Shown piece by piece: positions 21,783 to 57,876 of a stretch of DNA of 64,000 nucleotides. Both the position numbers and the translations under genes were made by a program. How positions within the stretch are numbered: position 1 is the stretch's first letter; every line of letters begins with the position of its first letter. The notes under the pieces were generated by a model. That model saw only the letters and a list, made by a program, of their open reading frames with translations, ran no database searches and had not been told where the DNA came from. This DNA comes from Caprimulgus europaeus (taxonomy: Eukaryota > Chordata > Aves > Caprimulgiformes > Caprimulgidae). The stretch is taken from contig OU015527.1 of the NCBI GenBank assembly GCA_907165065.1, forward strand, positions 22,581,686-22,645,685. Direction: 5' to 3'.

Positions 21783-22898
21783 AATTGAACAGCATCCTCG
21801 CTGCCAAATTGAGGAAGTGTGGATTGGATGATCAGGTAGTGAGATGGACTGTGAACTGGCTGGTGGGAAGAAGCCAGAGAGTGGTGGTCAATGGGGCAGA
21901 GTCTAGTTGGAGACCTGTGTCTAGTGGAGTCCCTCAAGGGTCAGTACTAGGACCAGTATTATTCAATATATTCATCAATGACCTGGATGAGGGAACAGAG
22001 GGCACTGTCAGCAAGTTTGCTGGTGACACAAAGCTGGGAGGAGTGGCTGACACACCAGCAGGCTGTGCTGCCATCCAGAGAGACCTGGACAGGCTGGAGA
22101 GCTGGGCAGGGAAAAACTTGATGAAATATAATAAGGGCAAGTGCAGGGTGTTGCACCTGGGCAGGAACAACCCCAGGTTCCAGTACAGGTTGGGAAATGG
22201 TCTCCTAGAGAGCAGTGTAGGGGAAAGGGATCTGGGAGTCCTGGTGGGCAGCAGGATGACCATGAGCCAGCACTGTGCCCTTGTGGCCAGGAAGGCCAAT
22301 GGCATCCTGGGGTGCATTAGAAGGGGTGTAGTTAGTAGGTCAAGAGAGGTTCTCCTCCCCCTCTACTCTGCCCTGGTGAGGCCACATCTGGAATATTGTG
22401 TCCAGTTCTGGGCCCCACAGTTCAAGAAGGACAGGGAGCTGCTTGAGAGAGTCCAGCACAGAGCCACCAAGATGATGAAGGGAGTGGAGCATCTCCCTTC
22501 TGAGGAAAGGCTGAGGGAGCTGGGCCTCTTAAGCTTGGAGGAGAGAAAGCTGAGGGGTGACCCCATTAATGTTTATAAATATTTGAAGGGTGAGTGTCAG
22601 GAGGATGGAGCCAGGCTCTTCACAGTGATGTCCAATGATAGGACAAGGGGCAATGGGTGTAAGCTGGAACACAGGAGGTTCCGCTTAAACTTGAGAAAGA
22701 ACTTCTTTACTGTGAGAGTAACAGAGCACTGGAACAGGCTGCCCAGGGAGGTTGTGGAGTCTCCTTCTCTGGAGACATTCAAGACCCGCCTGGATGCCTT
22801 CCTGTGTGATCACATGTAGCTGTTCCTGCTCCGGCAGGGGGATTGGACTAGATGATCTTTGAGGTCCTTTCCAATCCCTGACATTCTGTTATTCTGTC
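21783..22898 (+). mobile_element. CR1 LINE, young-looking, 5'-truncated
   Basis: A 344-codon open frame (21785-22819) runs from [20 protein letters not shown] through [20 protein letters not shown] and [11 protein letters not shown] to the C-terminal [20 protein letters not shown]. The tail attctgttattctgt ends it near 22898. It shares the FAGD variant and nearly all of its sequence with 14609-15662. It has no stop in its frame but lacks the endonuclease and the N-terminal part of the reverse transcriptase, so it cannot be autonomous. Confidence 0.95.
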
Positions 22899-23130
22899 CA
22901 CTGATGAAGTCACTCCATTGTAAAGGCCACTAGATCAGTCAGACATGACTTCCTCTTAGTGAAGTTTTGATTGTAACTTTCAGGAGGATCCGTTTCATCA
23001 CCCTACTAGGCACTGAGGTGAGACCAACGAAGGAACTGTCTGCAGGAAGAACAGAGCATATACTCCAGTCTGTGGGATGAGAAGGGCAATCTTTCCTCCA
23101 CTCCTTTCTAGACCTTCCTTCTACATTTCC
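22899..23130 (-). mobile_element. Old CR1 fragment, antisense
   Basis: Degenerate antisense CR1 begins right at the tail of the preceding sense copy: cactgatgaagtcactccat, then aggaggatccgtttcatcac and cactaggtgag-like sequence. It aligns with 5534-5790 of the better preserved antisense CR1 in TRIM14 intron 5. The right boundary is approximate. Confidence 0.7.
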
Positions 23131-24252
23131 ATCACCTCTCTGTCCTGTGGTGGCTCCTCTGTGTAACTTTATTCTGGCAGATACCAGAAAGCTGCTCTTA
23201 ACTACAGAAGGGGGGGCTTAAGCTTTTTTTGCTTAGGGAAGTTTATAGCATGCTTGAATCCTCCTTCCCAACCTGAAAAGTTAAAATAAGAAGCTAAAAT
23301 GCCTGCAAGTGGGCTGATGCTAGATGCAAGCAGGCTTCAGTGAAATCAATACTTGAAATGCACCAATGTTACTAAGCAAACACTGCCCATGGTTTGATAT
23401 AGAAAGTTATTGATAAAACCTTGCAGGGTACCCCAGTGTCCAACTTTGATAACAACTGAGACAAGCCGCCAAGTGGGCCCTATTTTTACTGAGGTTACTG
23501 TAAGAGGGCTGGACAAACATGTTGCAACCCAAATGAAAAATCCTGCTTTGACAATGGTGTGTAGAGTAACAAGGTTGCAGAAGATTACATGGAATATGTA
23601 GTATTTTTCAAACAGACACATACTTGCACAGCCTACTACCCTAAGAGTTCAGTAGCTGCATGGATGAGACAGGATATAGTAGCTCCTTATCAGTGCTTTC
23701 CTGCTAATTATATCTGCAAAGACAGTAAAACTGGATTCACGGTGGTTACTGAGGCCACAAGCTGGCCAGCTTGCAAGCAGTGGAGAGATGATAGCTTCCA
23801 AGAAAGTACTGTATTAAGATATCCTAGGGCAACAAGACATAGGTTTGTAAACACTGATCTTGCACGAACAGAGAGCAATATGCATTTGAAGGAAGCAAGA
23901 AGAGAGATATGGGGGAAGAGAACTTCATTGCTGGCCAAAATTAAGGACAACTGCTGGGTTACAAGGTATATACTACTCATGGATTTATAGAATAGCTGGA
24001 CTTTGGCTTGGTGTTTGTTTCAAGATTAAGGGATTTATATTTTTAAAGTGGTTGTGTTGGGGTCAGAAAAAGAGCAACATACTCAACAGGAAACAAAGGC
24101 AGAAAATCTACAGATTTGTCAGGGAGGATATGGTCTCGCAAGGCAAACAGACTTGGTTCTTTGCCCAGCAGGTGACAAATGTTTCCTGAGCCTTCCCCAC
24201 ACAGAAGCTTTCAGTCAAACGTCATCCTACCTTTTGCTTGGAAAGATACATG
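23131..24252. other. Intergenic stretch
   Basis: No gene or clear mobile element is recognised. A 133-codon plus-strand frame (23589-23990) has no family character I can name and is probably chance. Confidence 0.5.
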
Positions 24253-25132
24253 CAAAAGGTTTGCTGATGATACTAAATTAGGGGGAGCTGCAGATTCCCT
24301 TGAATGTAGAGAGGCCTCCAGAGAGATCTGGAAAGACTCAAGAGCTGGGCAATCACCAACCATCTGAAATTTAACAAGAGCTAAGTGCCAGGTTCTCCAC
24401 TTGGGAATGTGTAATGCTGGTTATACATCCAAACTGAGGGACAAAAAGCTGGAGAGCAGCCCCATAGAAAGAGATCTGAGGGTGTGGGTTGATAGTAAGC
24501 TCAGTATGAGTCAACAGCATGCCCCGACAGCCAAAAGGGTCAACCTGGTGGTTGTTCTGGGGTGCATCAAGCACAGCATAGCTGGCTGGTTGAGGGACGT
24601 GATTGTCCCACTCCACACTGCATTGGTGCAGCCCCACCTTGAGTACTGTAAGCAGTTCTGGGCACCTGAAGAGAAGGACATCAAATTATTTGTGTGTCCA
24701 GAGGAGGGCGATCAATATAGTGAAAGGTCCTAAGGCCAAGACCTAGGAAGAATGGCTGAGGTCACTTGGTTTGTACAGCTTGGAAAAGAAAAAGCTGAGG
24801 GGTGACTGTAGTCTACACGCTCCTCAAAGTGGGCAGCAGAGGGGGAGGTGCTGATCTCCTCTCTGGTGACCAGTGATAGGACGAGAGGACATGGAATGAA
24901 GCTGCACCAGGGGAAGTTCAAACTGGACATTAGGAAAAGGTTATTCTCTGAGAGGGTGGTTGGTCACTGGAACAGGCTCCCAGGGAAGTGGAAACAGCTC
25001 CAAGCCTGTCAGAGTTCAAGGAACAACTGGATGATGCTTAGTCACAGGGTTTAGTTTCAGATAGTCCTGTCAGAAGCAGGGAGTTGGACTCGATGATCCT
25101 TATGGGCCCCTTCCAACTCAAGACATTCGATG
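24253..25132 (+). mobile_element. Older CR1 LINE, 5'-truncated, with indels
   Basis: It starts at gctgatgatactaaattagg (FADD intact, as ADDTKLGGAAD) and runs through broken frames ([48 protein letters not shown]). It ends near ctcaagacattcgatgacct, a decayed tail. It differs strongly from the two young copies and so belongs to another, older subfamily. Confidence 0.88.
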
Positions 25133-26009
25133 ACCTTCACCAGGAAGCCCTGCTTTACTCTCAGGGCCTTGCTGGTACGAGCTCTAAGCCAGTCACCAGT
25201 ACTTTTAAGTTCCTCTGCCATCACTGAAGCTGGGCAGCCCAGTACCTTACCTTTGCAAGTACTACTGGCAGCACTCTCCATTTTCAATAATGTAATTAAT
25301 TATTAACATCTGCTGTATGAAAGAAGGCAAACAAGTTGTTAACCAGGATTATAAATCCAAAAGACATGTATATCAATCTTTGAATAAGGATTCTTAAGAC
25401 ATCAATAGATCTTCAAATGAGTACCAAGAACACCTGCTTTTGATGAAGTTATTAAATGCACTGTGTAAATGAAAACCTTTTAAATAACTACATCTGTCAA
25501 CATAGTTTACATAATCTCATCAAAAACAAAACCAAACAATCCTTTCTTTGTTTCTCCACAGCTTCCTGTGTCACCCTAGCTAATCAAACTCCTTGCAATT
25601 CAGTTTAATCCTTAACTCAGGATGCATTTTTTTACCACTGTTAGGGCACTGCAAAGTCTAACACATCTTCAGCTGATGTGCACACAATGCAAACAGGATG
25701 TCTAAGGAGCACCCCCATTCCTGCAATTTTTCCTTTGATTAAGTAACATCTTTAGAAAACTCATCTTTTAGGCAAGGCTACGAGTTCTATGAATTACTGT
25801 TACTTTACACTTTTGAAAATATAACACATTTCATATCATTTTCTTATGATCTCTCAAAGTACATTTAAAAAAGCCTGTCATGCACTACAGTCAGTTTGGC
25901 AACACAAGCGCCTGTTGCCAGTCTCTAGAGCTGCATGACCACGCACAGCAATACGTGTATGGAAGGAAACAATGCACCTCTGTCTAAGAGAAAGAACGGG
26001 ACAAAACTG
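25133..26009. other. Intergenic stretch downstream of RNF38
   Basis: AT-rich, with no gene or repeat that I recognise. It lies between the decayed CR1 and the inferred RNF38 cleavage site. Confidence 0.55.
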
Positions 26010-26028
26010 TGTAAGTGTACATAATACA

Positions 26029-26034
26029 TTTATT
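26029..26034 (-). promoter_or_regulatory. RNF38: Candidate distal poly(A) signal of RNF38
   Basis: AATAAA on minus within cagtaataaatgta, at the point where repeat-free sequence gives way to intergenic DNA. Confidence 0.5.
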
Positions 26035-28170
26035 ACTGAACAACTCTCTCAACTCCAAAACTGGGCACAGGGATTAAAAATAAAAATTCATTGCACTAGC
26101 TAGTAAAGCATTACTAGTAACTCTCATAAAAAATGTACAAATTTTGTTAAAAATTTATCAAGCCTTCAAATGATTTGGTTACAGATATTTATAATACATT
26201 TAAAACTACATGTTAAATGATAAAACAGAGTATGATTTAAAGAAAACACTTGACAAAATATGACTCCAACAAAACTCGCAAGTTTTCATAATTATTAGAA
26301 AATCTGAAACACAAGTAGCAAAATGAGGTAACAATGTACCAAAGGAAAAAAACACAGCTTTTACAAAGGCCCGAAGATTAAGTCAGTCAAAAATGTGTTT
26401 TCTACAATTAAAATTAAAAAGGTTGGTAAATCTCATCCCAAGTATTACACAAGGTATTAACAGCTGTGAAATCACATTCAAGAGCCTGTAAAAAATGGCA
26501 TACAACAAAAGGATTTTTTTTTTTTTTAAAAGAAAGCCACAAAATGAGACATTGGAATTATCTGTAGGCCTTAATATCCACTAAAATGTCAAATCAAATC
26601 GACAGTTTATGCATAAAACACAACAGTGCCAATATGATAAAGCAAACATATTATAGGGTTGAGGGTTTGGTGGGGGTTTTTTTCTGTTTGTTTTTGTTTA
26701 GAGAAGAAGGAGCCAGGTGATGGCAGAAAGGTAATGAACATAAAAAGTCTTGCTGAATTCAGGTGCTGCCAGGTACCATGGCAGGCTGTGGAATTACACA
26801 CAAACGTGCATAACACATGGCAGTTAACAGCTGAATGTGAATCCCCCTCCCTTGACAGCCACAACAAAGATGACTCAGTTGTAGCTTGTCTTGAGCTGAT
26901 CCAGAACATACTCATGTGTGTTGTTTATACACACTAACCACAGGAAAGCAAGTCCACATACACCTGCAAGAGTCCCATGCAAACGAAAGAGCCATTTCAG
27001 AAGAGATGAGCCATAAGAGTGCAACAATTAATTTCAGGGTAAGGAACGTTACACATTAAGATTTCTCCAATTCCAGAAAGAGGACTACCTTCCCTTGGCT
27101 TCAGAAGAATATGTCTTGTTCACTTGTATCTAGCTTAGAAAAAGTGCCCACTTCCCATGCTCTGAACTGAATACTGAGCACAGACAGTAGTGTTAGTTAT
27201 GTTTAAACCTGTACACACAGAAATTGTCCTTTTGCAGTTATATAAAACAGCCTCAGTTTTGTAAGACATATGTGGCATATGCTTTTTAAACAACATGATT
27301 TTATTTGTTAAAAAAATAAATTTTATTATATGTAATTTATATTGTAAAAAGCCTATTCTTTAACTCCACTGGAAGAGAGGAGAAATTCTAATATTCTGAA
27401 GTTGATGTAACAGCATTTTTATCTATTTAGTGTTCTTACATATGGATATGTATGGAAAGACTCACTGTTTTTGAGAACTACCTGCATAACTAAACAGAGG
27501 GAAATAGGGTAAAATTGTGCTTTTGTTTTATCTGCACCAAGAGCTGTGACTGGTCTGCAGTATCTTCAAAGAGGAAAATCAGCACTGAGAACATCTAACA
27601 CTGAAATTGTAACTGATACTAAAGCTTAGCAGCATACAAAAGCGTTAGAAACAATAAAGAATAAACTTAAAGCTGAGACTGGCAGCAAGTTGTGGCAATA
27701 TTGCCAGTTGTGCCACTTGTGCTGGTGCAACCGAAGTAATGACACTGAATTTAGGAAAAGATTTCTGCTGCAAAAAGTGCATCCTTTGAATAATTATGGT
27801 ATATGTAAACCTAAATACTTTGCTAGAACATATCGAAGATGTTAACAGTCTGAATGTTATAAATGAAGCTAATTTTTTTCAATAACCCAAATAAAACATT
27901 ATTCAGAGCACCTGAATAGAGATTATAATCTCCTATTTCACAGCACTATTCTGGAAGGTGTTCCAATTTCCTCCTACAGGGGAGTGCTCTGGTAACTTGA
28001 CTGCAAAAACCAACGGAGTTCCTTCTTCATATTACACTCATGAAATAAGGAAGGGCAAGAAGCAGCATCAAGGCAACTGAATTCTGCAGCTAGTGACCAA
28101 AACCCACCTTCTCTTGTGATACAAAGAGAAAAATAAAACGTTCTACTTCTCTGAGAAAACACTAAAAAAA

Positions 28171-28181
28171 TTTATTTTATT
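28171..28181 (-). promoter_or_regulatory. RNF38: Candidate proximal poly(A) signal of RNF38
   Basis: Two overlapping AATAAA hexamers on minus (gaataaaataaat), about 1.2 kb after the stop codon. Use would give a short 3' UTR. Confidence 0.4.
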
Positions 28182-29368
28182 CATGAAGTTGCAGGAATCA
28201 AATTTTAACCTTTTACAAGTTATTTTAGTTCTATACAAACTCCCTTGTAAATGACAAAGAAAGTATGCTCATGTTTATAAGCTAAAAGATGTCCTTAGCA
28301 AGTACAATGGCCAAAAGTGAAGAGCTGTTTCACAAGACCCTCAGTATCCTTCCTGCTTCCTTTCATGGAAGAAGCACCTAACTGGCAAACCCAGCTAGAA
28401 AAATTTAAAAGGAGAACAGAAAAGAACTGATACTCATAGTAGCAACTGAAAATGTTAATATTGCTAAATGATTTGTGCAATCTTGCAACTTGACATTGAC
28501 AAATAACTTGTAAATCAGACATTTAAAAATCCAGACTTTGCAGCATACGCTAAAAACCCTAAGGTTACTCATGTATGAATAATCAAAGCACTCTTTAGTG
28601 GTACACTTACAAAGCTTCCAGTGAAGGGGAAGCAAAACTGCTGCTTGAACAGTAGGTAGAAAGGTCTTTATACCTTTAAGCATATTGGGGAGGAAATACT
28701 AAATGTCTGTAATTGCCGCACCCATCACATTCAGTGTACAACTGCAAACACAAGGAAAGGAACCAGTGTACAGTACTAGTACTGTTTAAATAACACACAA
28801 GATAATACATTGCAGCATAATTATTACTACACACATACATTCTCAGTACATGCTGGTATATAGGTTCTCAAACACCCATGCACACTCAGTCACAAACATA
28901 CTTCATGCATCCGCTCACAAGCAAGCGCACATTCACACCAGTCATTCCCACTCACAGTATCTGAAGGCTCTAGATAAGGTAGATTGCTATATTGTTTGGA
29001 GCTACCACTCTTTTTTTTTTCCCCTTTTTCTTTTATATAAAAGCACATGCTAAAAGATGACATCCACAGTAATCTCGCAGCAACACTCGGAATGATCACA
29101 AAAAAAACAGGGAATGTTAGTGCACACATAAAATTAAGCTTAAAAAAAAGTATCTTTGGAGTTCCAATCACACTGTTAGTATAACAATCCTGTAACTGTG
29201 GAGACTAGTTATAAGCTTTGTAATTGATTAAGTCACACAGTGCAAAGTAAGGTCCATTGACCATTTTGTGTAAAGGGTAGGCTGGAATCCACATGGGTAA
29301 GTTCAATAGATAGTTCATATATACAGGTAACCAGGAACACCCAAACCAGATCTGTGCTTTTAGATTGG

Positions 29369-54650
<25,282 letters not shown>

Positions 54651-56439
54651 CTATGTCAGTGCAAAAAACAGACAAAAAAACAAAAATCCACCTCCAGTGA
54701 ATTACAATCCATACTTCAGTATTCCCTTGCAGCTAGCATTAGCAGGGACTTATTGAAGACTGACCTAAACCACCATGAAATTCAACACCTGCAAGTAGTT
54801 GCCTACTTATTATCTTTATAATACAGAACTGTGATGGCTCCCTAAGCCCTAAAAGAAATAGTACTAAGTTATATTTTAGCAGCATTAAAAGATAAAAATT
54901 CAAACATCCATGCAAAACCAAAACTAAAACAGAAAAGAGGACATCGCAACAAAAAAAAAGCGCATGATCTATTTTACAACCCTCCTGCCCTAACATTTAC
55001 AGGCTACAGAAGTATGAAAACGTGTATAAGCACATTCTTCACAACAATGGAATCCATACTTGTCAGTAAGCAGATGCCATACAGAGCTTGCACTCTGCAT
55101 TGCATCCCTTTCCTATCAGGTCTGTACTCCCATAGCTCATCAGACATTTGCTCTGTACTGCAGTCCTATTTTAATTTTACTAGTTCAGCACAGAGATGAT
55201 CTATCCTTCTACTTACTAGTATAATAATGGTCACTGAGAAGTACTTACATAACCTGAAAAAACCTAACCACCATTCTCTGATTAAGCCTATGTATATCAT
55301 TAAAATTCTGCAGGGACTACCTAGTCCTAGAGTTTTCAGTGTTACTGATATGAAGGTTATTCACCTCCAAGTAATGTCCTCCCAGTTGCTTACAAACACA
55401 AATAACTAACTCTCTTCTTCATTGTGTGTCTATGCTATTAGGTAATTAAATAGAGCTGTCATTCTTCTCAAAAGTTGCCACAGATGCCTCTGAATCTAGC
55501 AACAAACACAATAAATGTCCTTCCTCTTCACCCCACTATTCTGTCAAAATTATAACACATCACACTGTTAACAAGCATAACAACTGAAAATACAGAAAAA
55601 TCCAAGTTCTACTCTGTTCAAGTTCACTGACTGAACACACAAAAAAAGTTAACACATGAACTACTATGCTGGATCCCTTCTTAAGTCCAAAGATCAAACT
55701 GACTTTTCCAAAAGAACATTCCTGGTGCAAGCCAAATTGTAGTGTTTTGCTGCTCTCCAGCTTGTCCACTTACTTCATCACTTACAGTTCAGTCCACTAC
55801 AGCATTATTTCAATTAACTGAAATGACCCCAAATTTGCATTTAATTGCAGACAGCTGATGGAGAGAAAATTGAACTTGTCTGCAATGGCTTTTTGTTCCT
55901 AAACTGCCCTTCTCAGAGCCTGGTAATCCACAGATGGTTAGAGCTCTTATTTCAGATTTATTTGTAGACTAGACTACGGAGCTCTTCTGATTCTTAGATT
56001 TACAGGGGCCTGTAATTTTCTGAACACCATCAGTTGCTTTTTGGTAGGTTACCACTGACATATAGCTTGTCCTCCAGTGGGCTTTCCAGTGCATGCACTT
56101 TTTTAACACCTAGAAGTTTTGTTCAGGTGCTTAAGAGAAAAAGAGGTATTTTTCACCGATTTCACTAATTTGATTAAATTTCACTAATTTTCAGCCCCAT
56201 GCTCTCAAATATTTTAATACAAATTGCAGTTTTCCCCTGCTGTACCTTATCTCATACAGTTACTAGTAACAATTAAGGAACAGAAAAATATCAAAACAAA
56301 ACAAAAAAAAACAAAAAAACAAAAAAAGCATAAATATAAAGTAAATGCGTATTTTAATTTTTAATTCTACATCTGTTAGATTTCAAACTATTAGCATGGT
56401 TTCCTCAGGGAAATAGGCTGATGATGCATGTACCTACTT
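54651..56439 (-). other. RNF38: RNF38 intronic sequence upstream of first visible exon
   Basis: AT-rich, with an A-rich run near 56295-56330. I looked for the exon that encodes the human HFKAFFQ segment and did not find it here. Confidence 0.6.
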
Positions 56440-57876
56440 GTAGCTCGGTCTCTTAACTTTGAACTAAACTGCTCTCTATCATCTTTGAAAGGTCTGGGAG
56501 AATAGGAGATGTGCCTGAAGACTGGAAGATTGCCAATGTCACTCCAGTCTTCAAAAATGGCAAGAAGGCGGATCTGGGCAACTACAGGCCAGGCAGCCTC
56601 ACCTCCATCCCTGGGAAAGTGATGGAACAGCTCATTCTTGATACCATCTCTAAGTAGCTGGAAGAAGGCTATCAAGAGTAGTCGACATGGTTTCACTAAG
56701 GGGAAATCACGCTTGACCAATCTGGTAGCCTTCTGTGATGTCATCAGCAGTTGGGTAGATGAGGGGAAGGCAGTGGATGTTGTCTACCTTGATTTCAGCA
56801 AGGCTTTTGATATCGTATCCCACAACATCCCGTAGCAGAGCTCAGAAGGTATGAGGTAGATGAATGGATGGTGAGGTGGGTTGAGAACTGGCTGACTGGC
56901 AGAGCTCAGAAGGTTGTGATTAGTGGTGCAGAATCTAGTTGGAGGCCTGTAACTAGTGGGGTTCCCCAGGGGTCGTTACTGGGTCTGGTCTTGTTTAACA
57001 TCATCATCAGTGACCTGGATAGAGTAGGTAGGGATAGAGATAGGTAACGATAGAGTCCGCCCTCAGCAAGTTCGCTGACGATACGAAGTTGGGAGGAGTG
57101 GGTGACACACCAGAAGGCTGTGCTGCCATTCAATGAGACCTGGACACACTGGAGAGTTGGGTGTAAAGGAACCTGATGAGGTTCAACAAGAGCAAGTGCA
57201 GAGTCCTTCACCTGGGGAGGAATAACCACATGCACCACTACAGGTTAGGGGCTGACCTGCTGGAGAAGAGCTCTGAGGAAAAGCACCTGGGTGTGCTGGT
57301 GGGCAGCAGGAGGCCATGAGCCAGCAGTGTGTCCTTGTGGCCAGGAAGGCCAACAGTATCTGGGGTGCATTAAAAAGAGCATGGCCAGCAGGTCGAGGGA
57401 GGCTCTTCTCCCCCTCTGCTCTGCCCTGGTGAGGCCACATCTAGAGTACTGTGTCCAGTTCTGGGCTCCTCAGTTCAAGAGGGACAGGGATCTTCTGGAG
57501 AGAGTCCAGCGGAGGCCACAAAGATGATGAGGGGCCTGGAGCATCTCCCGTGTGAGGAGAGGCTGAGAGAGCTGGGACTCTTCAGTCTGAAGAATAGAAG
57601 ACTGAGAGGGGATCTTACCATGTCTATAAATACCTGAAATGTGGGGGCCAAATGGATGGGGCCGGGCTCTTTTCAGTAGTACCCTGTGACAGGACAAGGG
57701 GCAATGGGCACAAACTGGAACAGCAGAAGTTCCACACAAGCTTAAGGAAATACTCCCTTACTGTGAGGGTGCCAGAGCACTGGAACAGGCTGCCCAGAGA
57801 GGCTGTGGAGTCTCCATCTCTGGAGATGTTCAAAACAAGCCTGGACGTGTTCCTGTGCAACCTGTTGTTTTATTAA
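56440..57876 (+). mobile_element. CR1 LINE lacking its 3' tail
   Basis: Reverse-transcriptase sequence from ctctatcatctttgaaaggt through ggtttcactaaggggaaatc, ttgatttcagcaaggctttt, ccccaggggtcgttactggg and cagcaagttcgctgacgata (FADD intact) to gtggagtctccatctctgga. Several stops and frameshifts break it. It ends at ctggacgtgttcctgtgcaa then a stop, without the usual 3' UTR and octamers. Confidence 0.92.

Larger units (their letters stand above)
26010..29368 (-). other. RNF38: RNF38 3' UTR (inferred extent)
   Basis: AT-rich, repeat-free sequence of about 3.4 kb follows the stop codon. Candidate poly(A) signals lie at 28171-28181 (two overlapping AATAAA) and at 26029-26034. The absence of mobile elements, when both flanks are full of them, agrees with UTR function but does not prove it. 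The use of the distal site is inferred. Confidence 0.6.

Noticed and set aside
23589-23990. 133-codon plus-strand frame
   Set aside because: No recognisable domain, no splice or promoter context; length is within chance for this much sequence.
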